The notes: generated by a model from the letters alone, not told the origin. Numbered from the stretch's first letter, positions 25,286 through 34,713 are shown. The stretch: DNA of 42,869 nt from JBGMEA01 sp964444065 (GCA_964444065.1 CAYUFL010000010.1:1-42869); one strand, 5' to 3'. Made by a program: numbers and translations.

Positions 25286-26491
25286 TTGGAAAATAAATCG
25301 TTAACCGTCAGCCAATTAAATAAATACATCAGCGGATTGATGGAATTCGACGATATTTTGTCAAATGTTATTGTAAAGGGAGAAATATCGAATTTTAAGC
25401 GTCATTCATCAGGACATTTGTATTTTTCAGTGAAAGACGATGATTCGAAAATCAGTTGTGTCATGTTCAAGAGCGCGGCTTATCGACTCGATTTTGATCC
25501 GATTGATGGAATGAACGTCATTATTCGCGGAAGAGTCAGTGTTTATGAAAAGAACGGGACGTATCAGATTTATGTCGAAAAAATGAACGAAGATGGCATT
25601 GGGTCTTTATATGAACGATATAATCGGCTGCTGGATATGCTTCGTGAAAAAGGATATTTTGATCCTTCCCGTAAAAAAAAGATTCCGTTTTTGCCGAGGC
25701 GTATAGCAGTGGTCACTTCAGCAACAGGTGCTGCTGTACGCGATTTGATTTCCATCATGAAGCGCAGATTTCCTGGAGTACGGATTCTTGTATGCCCTGT
25801 ACTGGTGCAGGGGGATTCCGCTCCGCTGGATATCGCACTTATGATTGATTTGATCAATAAAGAAGGACTTGCCGATTTGATTATTGCCGGAAGAGGCGGC
25901 GGTTCGATCGAGGAGCTTTGGGCATTCAATGAACGCGTTGTAGCGGAGAGTATCTTTAACTCACGTATCCCTGTTATTTCAGCGGTCGGACACGAAACCG
26001 ATTTTACCATTGCGGATTTTGTTGCGGATTTAAGGGCGGCAACGCCGTCTGCCGCAGCCGAAATTGCTGTGCCCGATATTGAAGATGTCACCTTTGCTAT
26101 GGAACGATATCGCCATATACTGGAAGAATCTCTGCAACAGCGAATTTCATTTGAGCGGCAGAAAATAAAAGCGATCTCGAATTTATCTTTTTTTGAAAGG
26201 CCATTTGAAAAAATCCAGACTTATACAATGAGTGTTGATTACCTGAGCGAAAAGCTGATTGATCGCATGCGAAGTCAGATGAATCAAATCAGAGCGAAAG
26301 TTGATTCTACCGCTGTATTGCTGAACGGGTTATCATACGAGAGTGTGTTAAAGCGAGGTTACTGTGTCATTCAGAAAGACAATGAATATATTCATGCTGA
26401 TGCAATCCAAGTAAGCGATGAACTGAATATTGTAACGCACAAGGATGTCATAGATGTAAAAGTTATTGAAAAGAGGAGTCGGAGCGTATGA
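25286..26491 (+). CDS. xseA: Exodeoxyribonuclease VII large subunit
   Basis: Catalytic subunit of ExoVII, which degrades single-stranded DNA from both ends to oligonucleotides. 401 residues: N-terminal OB fold (about 5-100, LTVSQLNKYISGLME and VKGEISNFKRHSSGHLYFSVKD), then the catalytic region with VTSATGAAVRDLI, AGRGGGSIEELWAFNE, SAVGHETDFTIADFVADLRAATPSAAAE, and a coiled-coil C terminus. The start is TTG at 25286, with AAAGGA about 6 bp upstream, 3 bp past the preceding stop. The xseB gene overlaps the stop by 4 bp. Confidence 0.95.
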   Translation: MENKSLTVSQLNKYISGLMEFDDILSNVIVKGEISNFKRHSSGHLYFSVKDDDSKISCVMFKSAAYRLDFDPIDGMNVIIRGRVSVYEKNGTYQIYVEKMNEDGIGSLYERYNRLLDMLREKGYFDPSRKKKIPFLPRRIAVVTSATGAAVRDLISIMKRRFPGVRILVCPVLVQGDSAPLDIALMIDLINKEGLADLIIAGRGGGSIEELWAFNERVVAESIFNSRIPVISAVGHETDFTIADFVADLRAATPSAAAEIAVPDIEDVTFAMERYRHILEESLQQRISFERQKIKAISNLSFFERPFEKIQTYTMSVDYLSEKLIDRMRSQMNQIRAKVDSTAVLLNGLSYESVLKRGYCVIQKDNEYIHADAIQVSDELNIVTHKDVIDVKVIEKRSRSV

Positions 26492-26721
26492 ACAAAGATG
26501 TGACTTTTGAGCAAAATATGAACCGTCTGGAAGAAATTGTCGAAGATATTCAATCCAATAAGATCAGCCTGAACGATTCCATTCGTATGTTTGAAGAAGG
26601 TATGTCACTGATTGGAAAACTCAACGAAGAACTCGGCAGGGCAGAAGAAAAAGTAAAGGTATTGCTGACAAAAAACGGCGAATACAAGGAAGCGGATTAT
26701 AATACGGGAGAAGTGGAATAA
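26488..26721 (+). CDS. xseB: Exodeoxyribonuclease VII small subunit
   Basis: Small helical subunit of ExoVII, 77 residues, several copies of which bind the XseA coiled coil. Family motif FEQNMNRLEEIVEDIQ, then LNDSIRMFEEGM and AEEKVKVLL. It starts in the ATGA overlap with xseA, so translation is coupled. ispA begins one base after the stop. Confidence 0.95.
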   Translation: MNKDVTFEQNMNRLEEIVEDIQSNKISLNDSIRMFEEGMSLIGKLNEELGRAEEKVKVLLTKNGEYKEADYNTGEVE

Positions 26722-26722
26722 C

Positions 26723-27604
26723 TTGTTTGAGCAGCAATTGATCAAGAAAGCAGAAGAAGCCGAGCAGTTGCTTCGCAAATACTTTCCCAATATATCCTAT
26801 CCGCAAGAGATCTATAACAGCATGGAGTACAGTCTTTTCGCAGGCGGAAAACGCATCAGACCGATACTGCTCACCGAAACATGCAAACTCTGCGGCGGAA
26901 ACATAGCTGACAGTGAACCTCTTGCTGCAGCGATTGAGATGATTCACACGTATTCTTTGATTCATGACGATCTTCCATGCATGGATGATGATGAATTGCG
27001 TAGGGGAAAACCGACCAATCATATCGTATTTGGCGAAGCTGTAGCCGTTTTGAGCGGTGATGCTCTTTTGAATTTGGCATATGAAACCATTATACGCGGT
27101 TATTCTAAAGCATCCCAAAAAGACGCGTATATGAGTGCTTCTTCCATAATAGCAACATCTGCGGGTACCGATGGTATGATTGGCGGACAAGTAGCGGATA
27201 TCTTAAATGAGGGAAAAGATCCCGACCCTCAAATTTTGGACTATATTCATATGCATAAAACAGGTGCACTAATCAAGGCGTCAATACTTGCGGGGGCAGC
27301 GATTGCTCAGGCGGACGATGAACAAATATCGGTACTTAGCATATACGGAGATGCACTCGGACTGATGTTTCAGATTACAGATGACATTCTTGATTTGATC
27401 GGAAGTACGGAGTCTCTCGGGAAAAATACCGACACGGATATTGCGCACAATAAAATGACGTACCCCTTTGTCTACGGGCTGGAAGCTTCCTACGCAAAAG
27501 TGGACGAACTCTATCGGTTGGCAATACAATCGCTGCAGTTATTCGCATCTGATGCAGAGTTTCTAGTTTCCCTGGCAGAATATTTGCATCGCAGGAATCA
27601 ATAA
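26723..27604 (+). CDS. ispA: Short-chain polyprenyl diphosphate synthase (farnesyl/geranylgeranyl type)
   Basis: Trans-prenyltransferase of 293 residues that condenses isopentenyl with allylic diphosphates, feeding undecaprenyl and quinone synthesis. Both Asp-rich Mg sites are present: DDLPCMDDDELRRGKPT (FARM) and ITDDILD (SARM). GGKRIRP near residue 45 binds IPP, and GGQVADIL is typical of bacterial IspA. TTG start at 26723 directly follows the xseB stop; a GGGAG stretch lies within xseB's end. Last gene of the nusB operon. The dxs gene that often follows in other genomes is absent; the glycolytic regulator comes next. Confidence 0.92.
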   Translation: MFEQQLIKKAEEAEQLLRKYFPNISYPQEIYNSMEYSLFAGGKRIRPILLTETCKLCGGNIADSEPLAAAIEMIHTYSLIHDDLPCMDDDELRRGKPTNHIVFGEAVAVLSGDALLNLAYETIIRGYSKASQKDAYMSASSIIATSAGTDGMIGGQVADILNEGKDPDPQILDYIHMHKTGALIKASILAGAAIAQADDEQISVLSIYGDALGLMFQITDDILDLIGSTESLGKNTDTDIAHNKMTYPFVYGLEASYAKVDELYRLAIQSLQLFASDAEFLVSLAEYLHRRNQ

Positions 27605-27610
27605 TATTGT

Positions 27611-27638
27611 TTGCAAGAAAAATTCTTTTTGATATAAT
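27611..27638 (+). promoter_or_regulatory. Upstream promoter of the cggR operon
   Basis: TTGCAA (27611-27616), 16-bp spacer, extended -10 TGA-TATAAT (27633-27638). Confidence 0.6.
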
Positions 27639-27645
27639 GTAGCTA

Positions 27646-27674
27646 TTGCATAAAGGAATCAATCACGTTATAAT
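27646..27674 (+). promoter_or_regulatory. Operator-proximal promoter of the cggR operon
   Basis: TTGCAT (27646-27651), 17-bp spacer, TATAAT (27669-27674). The transcription start would fall in the CggR-like operator that begins at 27675. Confidence 0.7.
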
Positions 27675-27705
27675 AAAACTGTCCCGTAGGGGCAGTTTTG
27701 TCCCG
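27675..27705 (+). promoter_or_regulatory. CggR-like operator
   Basis: Two copies of GTCCCG (27681-27686 and 27700-27705), 19 bp apart. On the opposite strand they read CGGGAC-N6-GCCC-N3-CGGGAC-N6, close to the Bacillus CggR operator CGGGAC-N6-TGTC-N4 in tandem but in inverted orientation. The first copy is also part of a hairpin-forming palindrome, AAAACTG-TCCC / GGGG-CAGTTTT. Position just after the -10 box suits repression by blocking transcription. Confidence 0.7.
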
Positions 27706-27720
27706 TTATAGGAGTAAATA

Positions 27721-28731
27721 ATGGATTTGTTCAGTGCACAGCGTTTGGTGGGTGAGGATGCTATTCAGTCGATTTATGAACGGTATCAGATATTGGATTA
27801 TATCAAACACAATCAGCCTGCAGGCAGAAGAAAAATTACAGAACAATTGCATATCCCTGAGCGGCAGGTGCGAAATCACTTGGAGTACTTATACAAAAAA
27901 AATGTTATTTTGATTGATAAACGCGGCGTATTGCTGAATGAACAAGCAGAGGACGTAACGCCATATTTATATGAGTACTTCACAAAAATATTCTCTTCAT
28001 ATGAGAAAGAAATGCGACTGCAATCTTTACTCGGAGTCAAAAAAGTCATTATTTCAAGAGGAAATTGTGATAAGGAATCGAGTGCTCTCAATAATTTAGG
28101 TCTCGCAGCGGAAAGCTATTTTGCTGAACAATTGGATAAAGGCGGTTTAATTGCCGTATCGGGAGGTACGGCTTTAAAAGCGTTCGCAGATAATCTCAGA
28201 ACGGTATCGAAACCGAATTATACGGTAATTCCTGTTAGGGGCGCTATTGGCAGCAGCCATTCTTACCAGGCAAATACGATCGCGTTTTATACAAGCATGA
28301 AACTAAAATGTGATATGTATGAATTAAATATTCCCGATACAATCGATACAAATTTGATTCTGAGTCTTGCGAATCATCCTGATATCAAAGCTGTTACACA
28401 GAAATACAAAGAGATTGACATTCTTATTTTTGGAGTCGGAAAACCCGAAGTACTTGCAGAATTCAGACATTTAAGCAAAATTGAAAAAGATAAAATCTTC
28501 CAGATGCATGCGGCTGCGGAAGCTGTCGGATATTATTTGAGCACGGATGGTGAAGTGATCAAAAAATCATCTGGAATTGGTCTGGAACTGGAAGATCTCA
28601 AACGGATTCCCGTTAAAATAGCGGTAGCGGGCGGCGAATCCAAAGAAAATGCAATAAGAGCATTAAGCAGATTTATGAAGGACGTGATTATTGTCACGGA
28701 CGAAGGCTGTGCAGATGCTTTATTGAAATAA
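27721..28731 (+). CDS. cggR: Central glycolytic genes regulator
   Basis: SorC-family repressor of 336 residues. N-terminal winged helix-turn-helix (residues 20-65, GRRKITEQLHIPERQVRNHLEYLYKKNVI); C-terminal sugar-phosphate-binding domain of NagB/RpiA fold with LIAVSGGTALKAFAD, VIPVRGAIGSSHSYQANTIA and IDILIFGVGKPEV. CggR binds fructose-1,6-bisphosphate, which lowers its grip on the operator, so the operon is induced when glycolytic flux is high. The gene heads cggR-gap-pgk-tpi-gpmI-eno, as in Bacillus. The operator lies 16-46 bp upstream. The RBS is weak (AGGAG, 7 bp). Confidence 0.95.
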   Translation: MDLFSAQRLVGEDAIQSIYERYQILDYIKHNQPAGRRKITEQLHIPERQVRNHLEYLYKKNVILIDKRGVLLNEQAEDVTPYLYEYFTKIFSSYEKEMRLQSLLGVKKVIISRGNCDKESSALNNLGLAAESYFAEQLDKGGLIAVSGGTALKAFADNLRTVSKPNYTVIPVRGAIGSSHSYQANTIAFYTSMKLKCDMYELNIPDTIDTNLILSLANHPDIKAVTQKYKEIDILIFGVGKPEVLAEFRHLSKIEKDKIFQMHAAAEAVGYYLSTDGEVIKKSSGIGLELEDLKRIPVKIAVAGGESKENAIRALSRFMKDVIIVTDEGCADALLK

Positions 28732-28760
28732 ATATACAAAGCTATTTTTAGGAGGAAAAA

Positions 28761-29759
28761 ATGACTGTAAAAGTTGCAATTAATGGGTTTGGAAGAATCG
28801 GGAGATTGGCGTTCCGCAAAATGTTTGGAACAGAAGGGTTTGATATTGTCGCAATTAATGATTTAACGAATGCGGAAACGCTTGCTCATTTACTCAAATA
28901 CGATTCTTGCCAAGGAAAATACAAATCTGATTCCATCACCACAAAAGACAATGTGATTTATGTTGATGGTCAAGACATCATGGTTTATGCGCAGAAAGAC
29001 CCGGAACTCTTGCCATGGAAAGATCTTGATGTTGACGTTGTGTTGGAATGCACAGGGTTTTTCACAAACAAAGAAGGTGCGGAAAAACATATCAAAGCCG
29101 GCGCAAAAAAGGTCATCATTTCAGCACCTGCGAAAGGTGATATGAAAACGATTGTGTATAATGTAAATCATAATGTGCTCGACGGTACGGAAACGGTTGT
29201 TTCCGGGGCATCCTGCACGACAAATTGTCTTGCACCAGTCGCAAAAGTACTCGACGAATCTTTTGGCATTGAAATGGGATATATGACAACCGTTCATGCA
29301 TATACAAACGATCAGGTTACCCTCGACGGCCCGCACAAAGATCTCCGACGTGCGCGTGCTGCTGCTGAAAATATTGTACCGACAACAACAGGAGCGGCCG
29401 CCGCAGTGGGACTGGTGCTTCCTCAGTTGAAAGGGAAGATGGATGGATATGCACTGCGTGTGCCCGTCAAGACCGGATCGCTCGTTGATTTGACCTGCGA
29501 ACTGAAGAAAAAAGTAACGGCGGAAGAAATCAATGCTGCATTGACAGCTGCCGCGAACGAAACACTCGGCGTGACAAATGATCCGATTGTTTCTACAGAT
29601 ATCATTGGTATGAGTTTCGGTTCACTTGTTGATCTTAAACTGACTGCGGTTATGGATGTCGACGGAAAACAGCTTGTCAAAATCGTTTCATGGTATGACA
29701 ATGAAATGTCGTATACGAATCAGCTGATCAGACTGGCGACATATATCGCAAAAAAGTAA
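28761..29759 (+). CDS. gapA: Glyceraldehyde-3-phosphate dehydrogenase
   Basis: Tetrameric NAD-dependent enzyme (332 residues) that oxidises glyceraldehyde-3-phosphate to 1,3-bisphosphoglycerate. NAD-binding INGFGRIGRLAFR at the N terminus, catalytic Cys in SGASCTTNCLAPVAK (about residue 152), catalytic His in TTVHAYTNDQ, and SWYDNEMSYTNQLIRL at the end. Asp in AINDLTN at the end of the second strand suggests NAD rather than NADP use. GGAGGAAAAA site. Second gene of the CggR operon, 29 bp after cggR. Confidence 0.97.
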   Translation: MTVKVAINGFGRIGRLAFRKMFGTEGFDIVAINDLTNAETLAHLLKYDSCQGKYKSDSITTKDNVIYVDGQDIMVYAQKDPELLPWKDLDVDVVLECTGFFTNKEGAEKHIKAGAKKVIISAPAKGDMKTIVYNVNHNVLDGTETVVSGASCTTNCLAPVAKVLDESFGIEMGYMTTVHAYTNDQVTLDGPHKDLRRARAAAENIVPTTTGAAAAVGLVLPQLKGKMDGYALRVPVKTGSLVDLTCELKKKVTAEEINAALTAAANETLGVTNDPIVSTDIIGMSFGSLVDLKLTAVMDVDGKQLVKIVSWYDNEMSYTNQLIRLATYIAKK

Positions 29760-29772
29760 CAAAGGTGACGGA

Positions 29773-30957
29773 ATGAAAACAATTCATGATGTTGATTTTC
29801 AAGGAAAAACAGTTCTTATGCGCGTAGATTTTAACGTGCCGTTTGACGAAAAAGGAACGATAACAGATAATTTGCGTATTGTCAGTGAAGTTCCGACAAT
29901 CACATACCTCGTATCCAAAGGAGCAAAGGTGATTCTTTGCTCCCATTTGGGACGTCCGGATGGGAAAGCCGATCCGAAATATTCACTGGCGCCTGTCGCA
30001 ATCGAACTTGAGAAACAAATGAAACAAGAAGTCGGTTTTTCCGATGATGATCAAGTTGTCGGAGACAAGACAAAAAACGCGGTTGAAGAATTTAAAAAAT
30101 CCGATAAAACGGTTATTCTCCTGCAAAATGTGCGATACAGAGCGGAAGAAGAAAAGAATGACCCCGCGTTTGCGAAAGAACTGGCGGGACTGGCAGACAT
30201 TTTTGTGATGGATGCCTTTGGAGCTTCTCACAGGGCACACGCGTCTACGGTCGGCGTGGCAGATTATCTGCCTGTGTACGGCGGATTGCTCATTGAACGC
30301 GAAATCAAGTATCTGCTCGAAGTATTGGATAATCCGGAACACCCGATGACTGTCATTATCGGCGGGAAAAAGGTATCCGACAAGATTGGTCTGATTGAAA
30401 ACGTGCTTGACAAAGCTGATTACATCCTGATCGGTGGTGCGATGGCGTTTACATTTGCAAAAGCAATGGGGAATTCTGTCGGCAAATCAATTGTTGAAAC
30501 AGATAAAATCGAGCTTGCGAACCGAATCTTACAAAGTGCGAAAACCTCCAGGGCAAAGCTGCTGTTGCCTGTTGATATTACGGGTACAACAGAATTTTCG
30601 AATGAAACAGCGAAGAATGAATACAAAATCAATGAGATTCCGGATAATATTATGGGGCTTGATATCGGCGCTGAAACAATCCGAATTTACAGTGAAATTA
30701 TTTTGAAGAGTAAGACTATTGTATTAAACGGACCGATGGGTGTCTTTGAAATGTCAAATTACGAGGACGGCACTCGACTGATTGCACAAGCAATTGCCGA
30801 TTCTGAGAGTATTTCGATTATCGGCGGAGGGGACAGTGCTGCAGCAATCAAGCAATTTGGGTTGGAAGAGAAAATGACACATGTATCAACCGGCGGGGGA
30901 GCTTCACTGGAAATGCTCGAAGGAAAAGTACTTCCCGGAGTAAAAATTATTTTATAA
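29773..30957 (+). CDS. pgk: Phosphoglycerate kinase
   Basis: Monomeric two-lobed kinase (394 residues) that makes ATP from 1,3-bisphosphoglycerate. Signature VLMRVDFNVPFDE, substrate loop SHLGRPDGK, basic-patch MDAFGASHRAHAST, nucleotide-binding IIGGKKVSDKIG, LNGPMGVFEM and the C-terminal GGGDSAAAIKQFG and THVSTGGGASLEMLEG. AAGGTGAC ribosome site, 13 bp after gapA. Confidence 0.97.
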   Translation: MKTIHDVDFQGKTVLMRVDFNVPFDEKGTITDNLRIVSEVPTITYLVSKGAKVILCSHLGRPDGKADPKYSLAPVAIELEKQMKQEVGFSDDDQVVGDKTKNAVEEFKKSDKTVILLQNVRYRAEEEKNDPAFAKELAGLADIFVMDAFGASHRAHASTVGVADYLPVYGGLLIEREIKYLLEVLDNPEHPMTVIIGGKKVSDKIGLIENVLDKADYILIGGAMAFTFAKAMGNSVGKSIVETDKIELANRILQSAKTSRAKLLLPVDITGTTEFSNETAKNEYKINEIPDNIMGLDIGAETIRIYSEIILKSKTIVLNGPMGVFEMSNYEDGTRLIAQAIADSESISIIGGGDSAAAIKQFGLEEKMTHVSTGGGASLEMLEGKVLPGVKIIL

Positions 30958-30969
30958 GGTGTGAATGGC

Positions 30970-31710
30970 ATGAGAAAAAAAGTAATCGCAGGCAACTGGA
31001 AAATGTTCAAACTGCAAAGTGAAACGGAAGCGTATTTCGAGCAGTTTTCGGCTCAGTTGGATGCATCAGATCGCGAAGTGATGATATTTCCACCTTTCAC
31101 TTCGTTGGAGATCGCGTTGAAAATGACAAAAGAGTGCAATATCCATATCGGTGCTCAAAATATGCATTTCGAAGACAGCGGTGCATATACCGGCGAAATA
31201 TCGGCAGATATGCTCAAGGAGCTTGGAATCAATTTGGTGCTGATCGGACATTCCGAACGCAGAAAATATTTCGGGGAAACGGATGATACAGTGAACCGAA
31301 AAGTCATCAAAGCACTGGATAAAGATATTCTCCCTGTCGTGTGCATCGGTGAGGATCTGCAAGAACGAGAATCTGGGGTAACAAATCAAGTACTTCGCAG
31401 ACAAGTGCTGGACGGATTGAAAAATATCGGTTCAGGTGATAGAATAATTGTAGCTTACGAACCGGTATGGGCCATCGGAACAGGTAAGACCGCTACAGAC
31501 GAACAAGCGGAAGATGCCTGCAAAAATATCAGAGCGTATTTGAGAGAGGTTTTTGCAGCATCCGCAGATGAAATTCGTATTCTATACGGAGGCAGTGTTA
31601 ATGCATCCAATATCAAATCTCTTATGGCAATGCCGAATATTGACGGTGTATTGGTTGGCGGAGCAAGTCTGAAAGCAGATTTCATCGAAATTGTGCATTA
31701 TGATCGATAG
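30970..31710 (+). CDS. tpiA: Triosephosphate isomerase
   Basis: TIM-barrel dimer (246 residues) that interconverts dihydroxyacetone phosphate and glyceraldehyde-3-phosphate. Lys in AGNWKMFK, electrophile His in IGHSERRKYFGET, catalytic Glu in AYEPVWAIGTGKTA, and phosphate-binding YGGSVNASN and DGVLVGGASL. The start is ATG 30970 because AAGGTG lies 7 bp upstream; the GTG at 30961 is part of that site. 12 bp after pgk. Confidence 0.97.
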   Translation: MRKKVIAGNWKMFKLQSETEAYFEQFSAQLDASDREVMIFPPFTSLEIALKMTKECNIHIGAQNMHFEDSGAYTGEISADMLKELGINLVLIGHSERRKYFGETDDTVNRKVIKALDKDILPVVCIGEDLQERESGVTNQVLRRQVLDGLKNIGSGDRIIVAYEPVWAIGTGKTATDEQAEDACKNIRAYLREVFAASADEIRILYGGSVNASNIKSLMAMPNIDGVLVGGASLKADFIEIVHYDR

Positions 31711-31739
31711 CGAAAGCAAAACGGGTTAATTGGAGAAGT

Positions 31740-33260
31740 ATGAAAAAAGTACTATTGACCATTCTTGACGGGTACGGCATCAGCAATTCCCCGCAAGGGA
31801 ATGCAATTATGGCTGCAAAGAAACCAAATATTGATAGATTACTGAAAGAGTATCCGAATTCAAAATTATCCTGCAGTGGATTGAGTGTCGGTCTTCCCGA
31901 AGGTCAGATGGGTAACAGCGAAGTCGGACACTTGAATATCGGAGCAGGAAGAGTTGTTTATCAGGAACTGACCCGTATTTCAAAATCGATAGACGACGGA
32001 GATTTTTTTGAAAATCCGGCATTCCTGCATGCAATCGAAAACGCAAAACAATATGGTACTGCGCTTCATTTGATGGGACTTGTTTCTGACGGAGGTGTTC
32101 ACTCTGCGGAAAAACACTATAAAGCACTTGTTGAATTTGCGAAGCGGCAGAATTTTGATCGAGTATTTCTGCATTGTTTTATGGATGGTCGGGATACGCT
32201 TCCGAAATCCGGTATTGATTATATCAGTGACTTACAGCAATATCTGGATGAGGTGGGTGTCGGGAAAATAGCTACAGTCAGCGGACGTTACTACGCAATG
32301 GATCGCGATAACCGGTATGAACGTATTAAGTTAGCGTACAATGCGATGACTCTGGGAATTGGACATACTGCCACCGATCCGCTTGCGGCAGTCGAACAGT
32401 CGTACCAAGAAAATGTGACGGATGAGTTTATTGTTCCGACGGTGATCAAAAGAAACGGTTTGCCGGTTGCCACGATTAATGATAATGATAGTATTATCTT
32501 TTTCAATTTCAGACCGGATCGGGCAAGGCAAATGACAAAAGCATTTACCTTCAACATTTTCGAAGAATTTGACAGAGAAAAGACAGTAGAGGTTAAATTT
32601 GTTTCTTTGACAATGTATGAGTCCAACTTCGACAAGGTGGAAGTCGCATTTTGCCCGGCTGCTTTGAAAAATACTTTGGGCGAATATCTAAGCAGTCAGG
32701 GAATGCACCAACTTCGAATTGCAGAAACAGAAAAATATGCGCATGTTACCTATTTTTTCAATGGAGGAGTCGAAACGCCTTATCCGAATGAAGAGAGGGT
32801 TATGATATCCTCACCAAAGGTCGCTACGTACGATTTAAAGCCTGAAATGAGTGCATTTGAGGTAACTGACAAGCTGATAGAAAAAATGGACGAGACGCCG
32901 TATGATTTCATTGTGGTCAATTTTGCAAATTGTGACATGGTCGGACATACCGGTATCATTGAAGCTGCGGTGAAAGCAGTAGAATCGGTAGATACATGCG
33001 TCGGAAGAGTTTGCGCCGCAGCAAAAGAACATGGTTATGCCATGCTCATTACGGCTGATCACGGAAATGCGGAATATATGTCAGACGGGGAAGATGTGAT
33101 TACTTCTCATTCCACAAACGACGTATTTTTCATTGTTGCGGACGAACAGGTCGGTCAAGTTGAAAACGGCAGATTGTGCGATATCGCACCGACTGTTTTA
33201 GATATCATGAACCTGAAAGTGCCCGAAGAAATGGACGGACACAGTTTAATTAAGAAATAA
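31740..33260 (+). CDS. gpmI: 2,3-bisphosphoglycerate-independent phosphoglycerate mutase
   Basis: Mn-dependent mutase of the alkaline-phosphatase superfamily (506 residues) that converts 3- to 2-phosphoglycerate. Metal Asp in LTILDGYGIS, nucleophile Ser in QMGNSEVGHLNIGAGRV (about residue 61), the substrate-binding HCFMDGRDTLP and FFNFRPDRARQMT, and the second metal set in NCDMVGHTG, ITADHGNAEYM and TSHSTNDVFF. GGAGAAG site. It lies between tpiA and eno as in Bacillus. Confidence 0.97.
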   Translation: MKKVLLTILDGYGISNSPQGNAIMAAKKPNIDRLLKEYPNSKLSCSGLSVGLPEGQMGNSEVGHLNIGAGRVVYQELTRISKSIDDGDFFENPAFLHAIENAKQYGTALHLMGLVSDGGVHSAEKHYKALVEFAKRQNFDRVFLHCFMDGRDTLPKSGIDYISDLQQYLDEVGVGKIATVSGRYYAMDRDNRYERIKLAYNAMTLGIGHTATDPLAAVEQSYQENVTDEFIVPTVIKRNGLPVATINDNDSIIFFNFRPDRARQMTKAFTFNIFEEFDREKTVEVKFVSLTMYESNFDKVEVAFCPAALKNTLGEYLSSQGMHQLRIAETEKYAHVTYFFNGGVETPYPNEERVMISSPKVATYDLKPEMSAFEVTDKLIEKMDETPYDFIVVNFANCDMVGHTGIIEAAVKAVESVDTCVGRVCAAAKEHGYAMLITADHGNAEYMSDGEDVITSHSTNDVFFIVADEQVGQVENGRLCDIAPTVLDIMNLKVPEEMDGHSLIKK

Positions 33261-33272
33261 AGGAGTACAAAT

Positions 33273-34562
33273 ATGTCAATCATTACTGAAATCATAGCAA
33301 GAGAAATTCTGGATTCCCGCGGGAATCCCACCGTCGAAGTGGAAGTTATCTTGGAAAGCGGAAATTATGGCAGAGCAGCAGTTCCTTCGGGCGCATCTAC
33401 AGGAGCATTTGAGGCAGTCGAACTCAGAGATAACGATAAATCGCGATATCTCGGCAAAGGGGTTGAAAACGCAGTTAAAAATGTGATGGAAATCATTGCT
33501 CCCGAATTGGAAGGCGTTGATGTTTTTCAGCAGACTGCAATTGACCGTCTTCTGATTGAACTTGACGGCACGGAAAACAAAGCACATTTGGGCGCAAATG
33601 CAATTCTCGGCGTTTCGATGGCTGTTGCAAAAGCTGCTGCGAACGAACTCGGACTTCCGCTTTACAAATACATCGGCGGTGTCAACGCCAAAACATTGCC
33701 GGTGCCGATGATGAATATTTTGAACGGCGGGCAACATGCAGATAATAATGTAGATATTCAGGAATTTATGATTATGCCTGTCGGAGCAGTATCCTTCCGT
33801 GAAGCACTCAGGATGTGCGCTGAAGTCTTTCACACACTAAAAGGCGTGTTGAAAGCGAAAGGATATAATACAGCAGTCGGCGATGAAGGTGGGTTTGCAC
33901 CGAATCTGAAAAGCAATGAAGAAGCGATTCAGGTTATCGTAGAGGCGATCGAAAAAGCCGGTTATAAACCCGGGGTTGATATCTGTCTTGCAATGGATGT
34001 TGCTGCAAGTTCTTTCTACGATGAAAAAGACGGAAACTATCATATGAGCGGGGAAGGCGTTGTGAAAACAAGCGCTGAAATGATCGATTATTACGAAATG
34101 CTTATTGACAAGTACCCGATTATTTCGATCGAAGACGGGTTGAATGAAGAAGATTGGGAAGGTACGACCCTGTTGACCGAACGTCTCGGCAAAAAAATCC
34201 AGATTGTCGGAGATGATTTATTCGTTACAAACACAAAACGAATCAAAAAAGGGATCGAAATGAAATGTGCGAATTCGGTTTTGATTAAACTCAACCAAAT
34301 CGGCACAATCACAGAAACCATTGATGCAATCGAGATGGCGAAGCGGGCGAAATACACAGCAGTGATTTCCCATCGTTCCGGTGAAACTGAGGATGTGACC
34401 ATTGCGGATCTTGCAGTAGCGCTGAATGCAGGTCAAATCAAAACAGGTGCCCCGAGCCGAACCGATCGTGTGGCAAAATACAATCAATTGTTGCGCATTG
34501 AAGAAGAACTTGGCGATGTTGCGATCTTTCCCTGTATGGACGCTTTCTATAATATAAAATAG
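33273..34562 (+). CDS. eno: Enolase
   Basis: Mg-dependent lyase (429 residues) that makes phosphoenolpyruvate from 2-phosphoglycerate; also part of many RNA degradosomes. N-terminal ILDSRGNPTVEVEV, loop PSGASTGAFEAVELRD, NILNGGQHADNNVDIQEFM, the catalytic Glu in VGDEGGFAP, metal Asp in CLAMDVAASS and IEDGL and VGDDLF, Lys in IKLNQIGT and SHRSGETED. AAAGGAG site. Last gene of the glycolytic operon, followed by a strong terminator. Confidence 0.98.
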   Translation: MSIITEIIAREILDSRGNPTVEVEVILESGNYGRAAVPSGASTGAFEAVELRDNDKSRYLGKGVENAVKNVMEIIAPELEGVDVFQQTAIDRLLIELDGTENKAHLGANAILGVSMAVAKAAANELGLPLYKYIGGVNAKTLPVPMMNILNGGQHADNNVDIQEFMIMPVGAVSFREALRMCAEVFHTLKGVLKAKGYNTAVGDEGGFAPNLKSNEEAIQVIVEAIEKAGYKPGVDICLAMDVAASSFYDEKDGNYHMSGEGVVKTSAEMIDYYEMLIDKYPIISIEDGLNEEDWEGTTLLTERLGKKIQIVGDDLFVTNTKRIKKGIEMKCANSVLIKLNQIGTITETIDAIEMAKRAKYTAVISHRSGETEDVTIADLAVALNAGQIKTGAPSRTDRVAKYNQLLRIEEELGDVAIFPCMDAFYNIK

Positions 34563-34577
34563 ATTTCAACTCAATTC

Positions 34578-34608
34578 AAATACCGTCTTTAACAGACGGT
34601 ATTTTTTT
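34578..34608 (+). terminator. Terminator of the glycolytic operon
   Basis: Perfect stem AAATACCGTCT / AGACGGTATTT, loop TTAAC, then TTTT. Confidence 0.93.
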
Positions 34609-34648
34609 ATAGGAAGCGAGTAAATGATTTCAGCTTAAGTGCAAACAC

Positions 34649-34676
34649 TTTACAAAGAATTTGAAAGTGCTATAAT
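34649..34676 (+). promoter_or_regulatory. Promoter of the LCP gene
   Basis: TTTACA (34649-34654), 16-bp spacer, TATAAT (34671-34676). It places the transcription start near 34683 and so fixes the start codon at 34714. Confidence 0.7.
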
Positions 34677-34713
34677 AGGTAAGTTGTTAATTCAAAAAGT
34701 AAAGTGTGTTAAA

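Noticed and set aside
33276..33833. Minus-strand open frame of 185 codons
   Set aside because: Shadow of enolase; composition rich in Cys, His and Phe without any domain.
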